Positions 7,028-13,978 of a stretch of DNA of 13,978 nucleotides are shown here, piece after piece. The position numbers were made by a program, and so were the translations under genes. The notes under the pieces are model-generated. The model made no database searches. It saw only the letters and a list, made by a program, of their open reading frames with translations, and was not told the origin of the DNA. The stretch comes from Eubacterium sp. (GTDB lineage Bacteria; Bacillota_A; Clostridia; Peptostreptococcales; Anaerovoracaceae), in contig JAFOML010000027.1 of NCBI GenBank assembly GCA_017425345.1, positions 1 through 13,978 on the forward strand, written 5' to 3'. How positions within the stretch are numbered: the first letter of the stretch is position 1; the number at the start of each line of letters is the position of its first letter.

Positions 7028-8698
7028 TTACCGGTTCACCTGCTTCACTGCACCGAAGAACAGCGGAAGTCCGGTCTTCATATCGACGATCGCGTACACG
7101 AACGGCCGGTCCAGATACACTTCCACGAACTCCTCACCCGGAGCAGCTGTCGCCTTTTCGATGGCTGCCGTTACCGCTGCTGCTTTGGTTCCCGTGCGGT
7201 CTACCTCGATGTATGCCTTGTGCAGCACGTCATCCACGTACAGATCCGGGGTCGCCATATCGGAGAGGTCCCCGCCGGCAAAAAGATCCGCGACACCCAT
7301 ATCTGCCAGAGCATCCTTCAGTGAAGCGCCGAACTCGGTCTTGAATTCCGGCATCTTCGTCTTGACCATCGCGTGCTTCTGTTCCTTAAACCCTTTCAGC
7401 AGATCCTTTCCGGTGATACCGGCAAGGTAAGTCTCCACATCCATGCCTTCCGGCGGAAGCAGCGCCAGGAACCCGGTCTCTCCGCCCTCGTAAGGCTTGA
7501 TAAACCCGGTTCCGCCGCCCACGGAAACATACCGGTTCTCGGTCCCAGTCAGCATGGTCACTTTCTCGTCCGTACCGTCTGCCGCATGGAATACCTCACC
7601 ATCGCGGCAAGAGCCTTCTTTATACTGTTCTGCCCATTTCCCCTGGAAATACACGGCATTCAGCAGCACCATCCGTTCCTGTCCCGAGAGGTCGTCGAGG
7701 ATCCCCGGAATCAGGCCCTGCGTGTTGTTATAGCACCAGTTGTTGATATCATTCACCGTCGTCTGATCAAACGGCGCTGCGTAGAGCGACGCATGGTAAT
7801 AGGTCGCGATGCGCTTTAAGAATGCGCGCTTCGGATTGCACTCTTTCTCGTGGAACCACATGGCGTCCGCGATATCGTACTGCACGTGCTTCAGATCCGC
7901 GAGTCTCTGGTTAGTGGTAGCGAGCATACGATCGTATTCGTCCCGGGTGCACGATCCGCCGAGCAGGGTGGACAAATTCTTCTGCGTCTCCCCTGCCGCC
8001 CCGCAGTTCACCATCGCAAGCGCGGTCGCGATCGAATGCGGGGAGATGATCACACTCTTCCCATTTGCAAGCGGGAGCATTCTCGTAAGCAACCCAAGCG
8101 AAAGATCCGCAGACGCTGCACAGAACGCATCACTTGCCTCCATCACATCGTATGTGTCCGGCGTTACACTTGCCGTCAGATCCTTTGAATTCTCGCTGAT
8201 GGGCTTTGGAGAAAAGTTATTCGCGCCCTTCATCTCCTTCTTCACCCGGAACGTCACATAGCGGCTGACTCGCTTCGGCGCTTTCCAGGTTACTTTGATG
8301 CGGTACTTCCCTTTCTTCAGCAGATCGGTACTGTAAAGATCAGTAATGCAGTAGGTCGTGCTCAGCGCCTTGTGCGCCTTGAGCTTAGTCGCCCAGAAGC
8401 CGATCATCTGCACAGGCACCTGCGGGAGCTTCACCCACTTGCTGCCTTCTTTTCTCTGAAGGCTGTATTCTTCCGTGACCCCGATCGCGCGGTTCGTTCC
8501 GTTGGCGAACTTTACGCGAACCAGCAGAGTACCCTCGGTGGCCTTGGTCCCGACGAGCGTCACTCTGGTCTGTTTTCCCTTGTACTTACTTATGGTATCC
8601 CGTTTCGACAGCGCGCTTACCGTCGATGTCGCTGCAAGAACCATGCAGAACACGATCAGCATAGACAGCATCCATCTTAGTCTTCTCTTGGTCATCAT
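7028..8698 (-). CDS. Secreted serpin with N-terminal Ig-like domain
   Basis: A 556-residue exported serine protease inhibitor. Residues 1-29 are a signal peptide (cleavage after VSA). Residues 36-155 form a beta-rich, lysine-rich domain like bacterial Ig-like folds. Residues 185-556 are the serpin: SVIISPHSIATALAM (215-229), LLNAVYFQGKW (345-355), KMPEFKTEF (448-456) and the C-terminal DRPFVYAIVDMKTGLPLFFG (530-549) follow the family pattern. The hinge is G503-TKAAAVTAA, with small residues, so it should be inhibitory. Counting 14 residues on from G503 puts P1 near T517, with A518 as P1', but the loop is about 4 residues longer than in alpha-1-antitrypsin, so the scissile bond is uncertain. 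Start: AGGAGG at 8704-8709 is 5 bases from this ATG and 8 from the next one (8695). It heads the unit with the secreted protein, ROK kinase and MATE exporter. Confidence 0.92.
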   Translation of the reverse strand: MMTKRRLRWMLSMLIVFCMVLAATSTVSALSKRDTISKYKGKQTRVTLVGTKATEGTLLVRVKFANGTNRAIGVTEEYSLQRKEGSKWVKLPQVPVQMIGFWATKLKAHKALSTTYCITDLYSTDLLKKGKYRIKVTWKAPKRVSRYVTFRVKKEMKGANNFSPKPISENSKDLTASVTPDTYDVMEASDAFCAASADLSLGLLTRMLPLANGKSVIISPHSIATALAMVNCGAAGETQKNLSTLLGGSCTRDEYDRMLATTNQRLADLKHVQYDIADAMWFHEKECNPKRAFLKRIATYYHASLYAAPFDQTTVNDINNWCYNNTQGLIPGILDDLSGQERMVLLNAVYFQGKWAEQYKEGSCRDGEVFHAADGTDEKVTMLTGTENRYVSVGGGTGFIKPYEGGETGFLALLPPEGMDVETYLAGITGKDLLKGFKEQKHAMVKTKMPEFKTEFGASLKDALADMGVADLFAGGDLSDMATPDLYVDDVLHKAYIEVDRTGTKAAAVTAAIEKATAAPGEEFVEVYLDRPFVYAIVDMKTGLPLFFGAVKQVNR

Positions 8699-8735
8699 CG
8701 CATCCTCCTGTTCGGTTATTCTCTATTCTGCCAGT

Positions 8736-8764
8736 ATTGTATCACAAAAAGAACACTCCCTCAA
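8736..8764 (-). promoter_or_regulatory. Promoter for the serpin transcription unit
   Basis: On the minus strand an extended -10, TGATACAAT (8736-8744), is preceded at 17-base spacing by TTGAGG (8759-8764, 4 of 6). It overlaps the last codons of the MFS gene. The predicted start near 8729 gives a short leader of about 30 nt. No terminator is seen between the MFS gene and this promoter, so read-through from upstream is also possible. Confidence 0.65.
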
Positions 8765-9963
8765 CTGACCGGCTTAATTCTCCCCACCGTCGCGATGATG
8801 ACCGCCGTGCCGATGATCGTCATCACGAGTCCGAAGAGTGTAAGAGCGGACGGGCCTGCCGCATCCAGGATCAGACCGCTGACGAAGCTGCTCACGACCG
8901 CGCTGGTCGTCGTCATGGTGGTGAACAGGGCCTGGCCTTTTACGGCTTCGCCCTTATTCATGACCTCATCGATGAAGCAGACGATCGCCGGCAGGAACAG
9001 TCCGAAGCTGATCAGCTGGAAGAACTGCGCTGCATAGACCAGCGCCACGGAATGCGCCAGAAAGATCGTTCCGATCTTGAAGCAGAAAGCAATGGCGGAG
9101 ATCTTCAGGAGCGTCTGACAGGAGATTCTGCGGTGGATCCAGTCGAAGCTGAACATCATCGGGATCTCCAGAAAAGCCATCAGCGACAGGATCCGGCCCA
9201 TGTCCGCGCTGTCTCCTCCTACGCTGTTCACGATCTGCAGCAGGAAGTTGTTCAGCATATGATTGTGAATGTACAGGAAGAAGACGCCTACGTTCATCAG
9301 GACGAACATCTTATGCCGTCTCATAAAGGTGAGGAGGTTGATGTCCTCTTTCGGGGAGTTGGCTGCGATAGACTTTGTCCGAGCGGGATCACTCCCGGCG
9401 ATCTTCCGGAACGTCCGCATCGTGACGGCGACGCTCAGGATGATACAAAGCGTGATGACCAGGTCCGCTTTCGGCAGGAGCGCCGCGCCGAACGCGGCTG
9501 TCAGCGTGCCGAGGACCGCGCAGAGGATCGAGTACGCCAGCGACCCGCCGCAGCGGCAGATTCCGTAATTCATATGGACGCCGCACTCCTCCAGACGGAA
9601 GTTCAGCGCGTTCACGAAGGGCTGGATCGCCGTGTGAAGAGCGATCAGCAGGACATACACGACAAACAGAATCGCAGAACGTCCGGAAAGCAGAAACAGG
9701 ATGAGCACGAGCGCGATGATCACGACGGAAAGCAGTTCCATCAGGGTTTCTACCCGGAAGCGCTTCGACCGGTCAGCCACGTCTGCGAGAAATGGCTGCA
9801 CGATCGCGGCAAGGATGCTTGCGCCAGCGATCATGATCCCGATCTCCGTGTTGGTAAATCCATTTGCAAGCAGGAAAAACGACGCAAAACTGCACAGAGA
9901 TCCGTACAGCATCCAATAGGTGCCCTGTACTGCACCATATTCCAGATTCAATAGTTTTCCCAT
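8761..9963 (-). CDS. MFS transporter (LacY/MFS_1-like family)
   Basis: A 400-residue membrane protein with about twelve spans and a mid-protein charged loop (around 205-225). PFLADVADRSKRF in the loop between spans 2 and 3 matches major-facilitator motif A, and MNYGICRCGGSLAYS near residue 132 matches the conserved YGxxRxxGS turn of the oligosaccharide/nucleoside:H+ symporter group (MFS_1-like). It probably imports a sugar or nucleoside by proton symport, which would fit the downstream sugar kinase, but the substrate is not evident. Start: the ATG at 9963 has GAAGGA about 6 bases away; an adjacent upstream GTG (9966) would have only 3. It follows the glmS terminator and is separated from the serpin gene by 62 bases. 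Confidence 0.82.
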   Translation of the reverse strand: MGKLLNLEYGAVQGTYWMLYGSLCSFASFFLLANGFTNTEIGIMIAGASILAAIVQPFLADVADRSKRFRVETLMELLSVVIIALVLILFLLSGRSAILFVVYVLLIALHTAIQPFVNALNFRLEECGVHMNYGICRCGGSLAYSILCAVLGTLTAAFGAALLPKADLVITLCIILSVAVTMRTFRKIAGSDPARTKSIAANSPKEDINLLTFMRRHKMFVLMNVGVFFLYIHNHMLNNFLLQIVNSVGGDSADMGRILSLMAFLEIPMMFSFDWIHRRISCQTLLKISAIAFCFKIGTIFLAHSVALVYAAQFFQLISFGLFLPAIVCFIDEVMNKGEAVKGQALFTTMTTTSAVVSSFVSGLILDAAGPSALTLFGLVMTIIGTAVIIATVGRIKPVS

Positions 9964-9983
9964 CACTTATCCTTCTTATTCTT

Positions 9984-10027
9984 TCTAGTAAAATAAACCA
10001 TCAAACCCCTTTTGGAGTCTGATGGTT
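9984..10027 (-). terminator. Rho-independent terminator after glmS
   Basis: A 14-bp stem joins 10014-10027 with 9996-10009 around a 4-base loop. Two positions are G-U wobbles in minus-strand RNA but A-C mismatches in plus-strand RNA, so the structure is stronger for the leftward transcript. On the minus strand it is followed by TTATTTTACT. It lies 56 bases beyond the glmS stop. Confidence 0.82.
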
Positions 10028-10029
10028 AC

Positions 10030-10038
10030 AGTATATCA
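10030..10038 (-). promoter_or_regulatory. Possible extended -10 promoter for the MFS gene
   Basis: The minus strand reads TGATATACT, an extended -10 match, between glmS and its terminator. The predicted start near 10023 falls inside the terminator stem, so the MFS transcript would lack the full hairpin and escape termination. No good -35 box is seen. Confidence 0.45.
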
Positions 10039-10082
10039 CAAGTATTGCCGGTTGCAGCCGATATTTTCCGGCCCGGCAGGAA

Positions 10083-11921
10083 CTATTCCACGGTAACGCT
10101 CTTGGCGAGATTCCGCGGCTTGTCCACGTTCAGGCCCAGCTGTACGGAGACATAGTAGGCAAGCAGCTGAAGCGGTATGATCGCAAGGCTCGTGGTAAAG
10201 TGCTCATCCGTCTTCGGGATATAGATCGTAAAGTTTGCCACGTCCTCGATCTCGTAATTCCCGTAGCTCGTCACCGCTGCCAGATAGGCGCCGCGGGTCT
10301 TGACCTCGATCATATTGGACCGGGTCTTCTCGTACAGCGGGTTCTGCGTCGCGATGCCGAACACCAGAATGCCGTCTTCGATCAGGCTGATCGTACCGTG
10401 TTTCAGCTCTCCGGCAGCGTACGCTTCGGAGTGAATGTAGCTGATCTCTTTCATCTTGAGAGACCCTTCCAGCGCGATCGCGTAGTCGATGCCGCGGCCG
10501 ATGTAGAAGACGTCTTTGGCGTTGCACACCTTGGAGGCGAACCACTGGATGCGTTCTTTGTCCTCGAGCAGGCGGTTCATCTTCTCAGGAAGCGCCGTCA
10601 GCTCCTGAAGCAACCCATCGTAACGCTCCTGTTCCATTACGCCGCGCACTTTCGCCATCCGAAGCGCCAGTATGTAGCAGCAGACGAGCTGGGCGCTGTA
10701 GGCCTTTGTCGTGGCAACCGCGATCTCCGGCCCCGCTACCGTGTATAGCACGTGATCGGCTTCCCGCGCGATGGTGCTTCCCAGCACGTTCACGATCGCA
10801 AGCGTCGGCAGACCGTGCTCTTTGGCTTTCCGGAGCGCGGCCAGACTGTCCGCGGTCTCCCCGGACTGACTGATCACGATGACCAGGCTGTCCTTTCGAA
10901 GCGGCAGCTTCCGGTAGCGGAACTCGCTCGCAAGCTCCACGCGGGTTTCGATCTGCGCCAGATCCTCGAAGACGTACTGCGCCGCCACGCCCACGTGATA
11001 GGCAGAGCCGCAGGCAACGATGTACATCTCTTCCGGCGTTCGCAGCAGGTCGTCTTCGATGCCCTTCTCCGGGAAGCGCAGTTCGCCGTCTTCCAGAACG
11101 GAGGAAATCGTGTCCCGCACCGCACGCGGCTGCTCGTGGATCTCCTTGATCATAAAATGCTCATAGCCGTTCTTCTCTGCCGCCTCAGCATCCCAGTTCA
11201 CGTGGACGGTCTCTTTCTGTATCACATCTCCGTCGATATTGAAAAAGGTAATGCCGCCCCGCGTAAGCCGCGCCAGTTCCAGATTCTCGATATAGTAGAC
11301 GTCTCTGGTGTACGGAAGGAGCGCGGAGACATCGGAGGCCATATAGACATCCTCGCCTTTCATGCCGATGACCATCGGATTGTCCTTGCGCGCGACCCAG
11401 ATCTCATCCGGGTAGTCGCGGAACATGACCGCGAGCGCATAGGAGCCGCGCACGCGCACCATGGTTTTCGAAATGGCGTCGCAGGGGTCCTGGATGTATT
11501 TTTTGTAGTAGTAGTCGATCATCTTCACGGCGATCTCGGTGTCAGTCTCGGAGTAGAAGGTATAGCCTTTGCGAATCAGCTTGTCCCGCATCTCCGTGTA
11601 ATTCTCGATGATCCCGTTGTGAACCGCGGTCACAGTATAGTCGTCCGACACGTGCGGATGCGCGTTGTTCTCTGACGGCTCCCCGTGCGTCGCCCAGCGC
11701 GTGTGTCCGATTCCGGCGAACCCCTTCAGCGCTCTGCCGCCGTCCGTCTTCTCGTACAGGGCTTTCAACTTGCCCTTGGCTTTGACGACGGAGACCTCGT
11801 TGTTCTCGTCCCGGACGGCGATGCCTGCCGAGTCATAGCCGCGGTACTCCAGCCGCTTGAGCCCATTTAACAAAATCGGTGCCGCCTGACTCCCCCCAAT
11901 ATATCCTACGATCCCGCACAT
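10083..11921 (-). CDS. glmS: Glutamine--fructose-6-phosphate aminotransferase (isomerizing)
   Basis: Makes glucosamine-6-phosphate from fructose-6-phosphate and glutamine, the first step to UDP-GlcNAc for peptidoglycan. The 612-residue length is normal. The N-terminal glutaminase has nucleophile C2 in MCGIVGY, HTRWATHG (73-80), NG (102-103) and D127 in SETDTE. Two SIS sugar-isomerase domains follow: ACGSAYH (303-309), SQSGETADS (351-359), the GPEIAVATTKAYSAQ region (397-411), and the C-terminal tail DKPRNLAKSVTVE. Start: AAGGAG at 11929-11934, 7 bases before ATG; this ribosome site lies inside the end of pyrG. Only 1 base separates it from the pyrG stop, so the two are one operon and there is no room for the glmS ribozyme found before this gene in many Firmicutes. 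Confidence 0.98.
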   Translation of the reverse strand: MCGIVGYIGGSQAAPILLNGLKRLEYRGYDSAGIAVRDENNEVSVVKAKGKLKALYEKTDGGRALKGFAGIGHTRWATHGEPSENNAHPHVSDDYTVTAVHNGIIENYTEMRDKLIRKGYTFYSETDTEIAVKMIDYYYKKYIQDPCDAISKTMVRVRGSYALAVMFRDYPDEIWVARKDNPMVIGMKGEDVYMASDVSALLPYTRDVYYIENLELARLTRGGITFFNIDGDVIQKETVHVNWDAEAAEKNGYEHFMIKEIHEQPRAVRDTISSVLEDGELRFPEKGIEDDLLRTPEEMYIVACGSAYHVGVAAQYVFEDLAQIETRVELASEFRYRKLPLRKDSLVIVISQSGETADSLAALRKAKEHGLPTLAIVNVLGSTIAREADHVLYTVAGPEIAVATTKAYSAQLVCCYILALRMAKVRGVMEQERYDGLLQELTALPEKMNRLLEDKERIQWFASKVCNAKDVFYIGRGIDYAIALEGSLKMKEISYIHSEAYAAGELKHGTISLIEDGILVFGIATQNPLYEKTRSNMIEVKTRGAYLAAVTSYGNYEIEDVANFTIYIPKTDEHFTTSLAIIPLQLLAYYVSVQLGLNVDKPRNLAKSVTVE

Positions 11922-11922
11922 G

Positions 11923-13551
11923 TTATCTCTCCTTTCCCTGCGCAGCGCCCGCCTGCATGATGCCTGCCGCCGCGCGAATGAACTCCCGGAACAGCGGGTG
12001 CGCCCGGTCCGGTCTGCTCTTGAACTCCGGATGAAACTGGACCCCGATGTAGAACGGGTGATCCGGATACTCCATCGCTTCGATCAGGCTGTCGTCCGGC
12101 GCAGCGCCGGCAAGCGCCATTCCGTGCTCTTCGAATGCATCGCGATACGCGTTCTTAAACTCGTACCGGTGCCGGTGCCGCTCGGAGATCTGCCTGGTTC
12201 CATAAATCTCCTCGAGCCGGCTTCCCTCCCGGAGCACGCACGGGTATGCACCGAGGCGCATCGTGCCGCCCTTGTCCATCTCCGCGTTCTGATCCGGCAT
12301 CCAGTCGATTACCGGATGCGGCGTCTCCGGGTTGAATTCCGTGGAATGCGCGTCCGCCTGTTCCAGCACATCTCTTGCGAACTCGATCGCCGCGATCTGC
12401 ATTCCGAGGCAGATTCCGAAGTACGGGATTTTGTTCACTCTGGCGTACTGCGCAGCCGCGATCATCCCTTCGATTCCCCGGTCGCCGAAGCCTCCCGGCA
12501 CGATGATGCCGTGCATTCCCTGCAGCGCTTCTGCCGCATTCTCTTCGGTGATCTTCTCGGAATCCACCCAGTGGATGTTCACATAGCAGCCGTTTTCATA
12601 CCCGCCGTGATAAAGCGCTTCCTTGACGGAAAGATACGCATCGTGCAGTTTCACGTACTTTCCGACCAGCGCGATCTCGACGTTCCCGCTTCTGTGATGG
12701 ATCCGGTCGAGCAGGCTGTTCCAGTCGCTCAGATCGATCTGACCAGCCTCTAGCCCGAGCTCGCGGCACACGATCTCTGAGAAATGCTGCTTCTCCAGCA
12801 TGAGCGGCGCCTCATACAGCTGATCGACCGTGGTATTCTCAATGACGCAGTCCTCCCGGACGTTGCAGAAAAGCGCGATCTTTTCTTTTACATATGCCGG
12901 GATCGCAGCATCGCATCTGGCGATGATGATGTCCGGCCGGATCCCGCAGCCCTGCAGTTCCTTGACGGAGTGCTGCGTGGGCTTGGATTTGAATTCATCG
13001 CTGCCGGAGATATATGGAACCAGCGAAACATGCAGGAACAGCGTGTCCTTTGGGTCTCTCTCCATGGAAACCTGACGGATCGCCTCCAGAAATGGCTGCG
13101 ACTCGATGTCGCCGACCGTTCCGCCGATCTCAGTGATGATGATGTCCGCGTCCGCCTGCTCTCCGACGGAATAGATGAATCGCTTGATCTCGTCTGTGAT
13201 GTGCGGGATGATCTGGACGGTCTGGCCAAGGTATTTGCCCTCCCGCTCCTTGTGGAGGACGTTCCAGTAGACTTTGCCCGTTGTAAGGTTCGAAAAGCGG
13301 TTCAGGTCCTCGTCGATGAACCGTTCATAATGGCCGAGGTCCAGGTCGGTCTCTGTGCCGTCCTCGGTCACAAAAACCTCGCCGTGCTGAAACGGCGACA
13401 TCGTCCCCGGATCCACGTTGATGTACGGGTCCAGCTTCTGCGAGATCACCTTGAAGCCTCTCTGCTTCAGCAGACGGCCGAGCGAAGCTGCTGTAATTCC
13501 TTTCCCCAGCCCAGAAACGACTCCTCCGGTTACAAATATGAACTTCTTCAT
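11923..13551 (-). CDS. pyrG: CTP synthase
   Basis: Converts UTP to CTP with ATP and glutamine, the last step of pyrimidine nucleotide synthesis; cytoplasmic. The 542 residues match the family's usual length. The synthase domain has SGLGKG (13-18), the [15 protein letters not shown] block (39-53) and HGEVFV (56-61). The glutaminase domain has nucleophile C381 in GICLGMQ (379-385) and the triad partners H508 and E510 in FHPEF. Start: ATG at 13551 has AGGAGG at 13559-13564, 7 bases away, and begins with [10 protein letters not shown] as in other CTP synthases. A longer in-frame reading to 13644 would only translate the leader. It is followed after 1 base by glmS, whose ribosome site it contains. 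Confidence 0.98.
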   Translation of the reverse strand: MKKFIFVTGGVVSGLGKGITAASLGRLLKQRGFKVISQKLDPYINVDPGTMSPFQHGEVFVTEDGTETDLDLGHYERFIDEDLNRFSNLTTGKVYWNVLHKEREGKYLGQTVQIIPHITDEIKRFIYSVGEQADADIIITEIGGTVGDIESQPFLEAIRQVSMERDPKDTLFLHVSLVPYISGSDEFKSKPTQHSVKELQGCGIRPDIIIARCDAAIPAYVKEKIALFCNVREDCVIENTTVDQLYEAPLMLEKQHFSEIVCRELGLEAGQIDLSDWNSLLDRIHHRSGNVEIALVGKYVKLHDAYLSVKEALYHGGYENGCYVNIHWVDSEKITEENAAEALQGMHGIIVPGGFGDRGIEGMIAAAQYARVNKIPYFGICLGMQIAAIEFARDVLEQADAHSTEFNPETPHPVIDWMPDQNAEMDKGGTMRLGAYPCVLREGSRLEEIYGTRQISERHRHRYEFKNAYRDAFEEHGMALAGAAPDDSLIEAMEYPDHPFYIGVQFHPEFKSRPDRAHPLFREFIRAAAGIMQAGAAQGKER

Positions 13552-13690
13552 CTGCGCACCTCCTCCCGCAAGCTGCGGCAATTCCAAATAAAAATAAGGA
13601 TCTCCGTCTGCGAGAGTGTGACAGACATATAAGGCCCCGATCACTCGCCGTCTTAGAGATTCCTTATGAATTGCGCAATTCTAAAAATAC
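13552..13690 (-). promoter_or_regulatory. pyrG 5' leader, possible attenuator
   Basis: About 140 nt lie between the predicted start and pyrG. In minus-strand RNA, GTCTG (13622-13626) can pair with CAGAC (13606-13610), and a U-rich run follows at 13586-13597, which hints at attenuation. A second short hairpin, CCGCA/TGCGG (13565-13577), sits just before the ribosome site. The predicted transcript does not begin with GGG, so the B. subtilis-type pyrG mechanism (reiterative G addition) is not supported. Confidence 0.35.
13668..13681. promoter_or_regulatory. 14-bp perfect palindrome, operator-like
   Basis: GAATTGCGCAATTC is its own reverse complement. It lies about 9 to 22 bases downstream of the predicted pyrG transcript start, a position where a bound dimer would block transcription. 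No regulator gene is in the window. Confidence 0.5.
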
Positions 13691-13696
13691 TTTATT

Positions 13697-13725
13697 ATTT
13701 TACCACTTTTCTGCGCGTGGCGCAA
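13697..13725 (-). promoter_or_regulatory. Promoter of the pyrG-glmS operon
   Basis: On the minus strand, TTGCGC (13720-13725, 3 of 6) and TAAAAT (13697-13702, 5 of 6) are 17 bases apart, in an AT-rich patch. The predicted start is near 13690. It is the best match upstream of pyrG; the folded element begins about 40 bases behind it. Confidence 0.6.
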
Positions 13726-13767
13726 GGCGTTTAAGCAAAATATCCGGTAAAACGATGTATCCCTTCT

Positions 13768-13978
13768 GCCGCTCCCCGCGGGTGTCCTGGGGCTGGCGGC
13801 GGTGCATGGGCGAGCGACACGTGTTCGCCGTAATTGCGTATTTAAGTCGGAGCGTAGCTCCTGGCGTGCTCGCACGTCAAGGACGTAGCGAACGACTGCA
13901 ACGGGCGCCGGGAGCTTCAGCTCCTCCGGGTTTCAGTGGGGGATTATAACCCACCACTGAAAGTCGGAAATGGAACCC
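13768..13978 (+). ncRNA. Folded RNA-like element, 5' portion (candidate HEARO/omega-RNA-like)
   Basis: Right-hand copy, cut by the window end. Upstream of the shared 101 bases it shows hairpins in close succession: GCCGC...GCGGC with CCCC/GGGG inside (13768-13800), GGCGA/TCGCC (13809-13829), GGAGC/GCTCC with a GTA loop (13849-13861), and two mutually exclusive ones, CGTGC/GCACG (13865-13876) and ACGTC/GACGT (13874-13886). After these come the closing-stem left arm (13900-13911) and the first two internal hairpins. Joined to 102-137 it makes a 247-nt element. The plus ORF across it has no family signature. If it is an IscB-type RNA, its guide would be the flanking sequence at its 5' side, the pyrG upstream region. 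The identity is inference; the 5' boundary is approximate. Confidence 0.4.
13878..13978. repeat. 101-bp exact direct repeat, right copy
   Basis: Identical to bases 1-101 in the same orientation, ending exactly at the window's last base. See the left copy for what the overlap may mean. Confidence 0.97.

Noticed and set aside
8737..9954. A 405-residue plus-strand open frame antisense to the MFS gene
   Set aside because: Its translation is rich in Arg, His, Asp and Gln with no family motif, whereas the minus frame is a clear twelve-span transporter. The same applies to long plus frames opposite glmS (10752-11675) and pyrG (12784-13632).
11922..12100. A glmS ribozyme before glmS
   Set aside because: The bases upstream are the 3' end of the pyrG coding sequence with only 1 intergenic base; no ribozyme core can be placed there.
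13552..13644. A 31-residue N-terminal extension of CTP synthase
   Set aside because: The family starts at [10 protein letters not shown], and a strong AGGAGG is correctly placed before that ATG.
13561..13700. B. subtilis-type pyrG regulation by repeated G addition at the transcript start
   Set aside because: The predicted transcript starts in an A/T-rich stretch and not with GGGC, and the matching terminator arm is not present.
13671..13949. A 92-residue plus-strand protein across the folded element
   Set aside because: No ribosome site, low-complexity Arg/Gly/Ser-rich translation, and the bases are better explained by RNA-type stems.
1..13978. A circular plasmid or small replicon, suggested by the identical ends
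   Set aside because: The content is chromosomal (pyrG, glmS) and no replication, partition or mobilisation gene is present. A repeat-closed contig is more likely.

Overview
The window looks like a piece of a moderately GC-rich chromosome from a Gram-positive anaerobe of the class Clostridia. This rests on strong AGGAGG ribosome-binding sites before nearly every gene, tight gene packing, a protein matching clostridial ornithine racemase, secreted proteins with lysine-rich C-termini, and no outer-membrane genes. The genus cannot be set from sequence alone. Housekeeping genes (pyrG, glmS) argue against a plasmid or phage.

Layout, left to right. Positions 1-140 are the 3' part of a densely folded repeat-like element. 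Next is a PLP-dependent ornithine/alanine racemase homologue (minus strand). A divergent promoter pair separates it from the only rightward gene, a GNAT acetyltransferase fused to an azoreductase-like flavodoxin-fold domain. A two-way terminator (2426-2450) lies between that gene and an aspartate:alanine-exchanger-type membrane protein (minus), whose extended -10 promoter sits inside a long inverted repeat. Further right, all on the minus strand, is a probable transcription unit read from about 8730 down to 3966: secreted serpin, small secreted Ig-like/FN3-like protein, ROK sugar kinase, MATE exporter. Upstream of it is an MFS transporter. Then, after a terminator, come glmS and pyrG, which are 1 base apart and driven by a promoter at about 13700. 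Positions 13768-13978 hold the 5' part of the same folded element.

How the genes work together: pyrG (CTP) and glmS (glucosamine-6-phosphate) supply nucleotide and cell-wall amino-sugar precursors from glutamine. The ROK kinase (sugar phosphorylation) and the MFS carrier fit sugar handling. The serpin and its secreted neighbour suggest surface or extracellular protease defence, perhaps in a host-associated setting (inference).

The most interesting signal is the folded element. The first 101 bases and last 101 bases of the window are identical. Read across that overlap, it gives an intergenic element of about 240-250 nt with many hairpins, closed by a perfect 12-bp long-range stem (23-34 with 126-137) around three internal hairpins. 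It has no protein-coding gene of its own. My leading guess, unproven, is a stand-alone HEARO/omega-RNA-like guide RNA scaffold of the IS200/IS605-IscB/TnpB world. The exact terminal overlap could equally be an assembly-graph artefact, that is, a repeat closing a loop.
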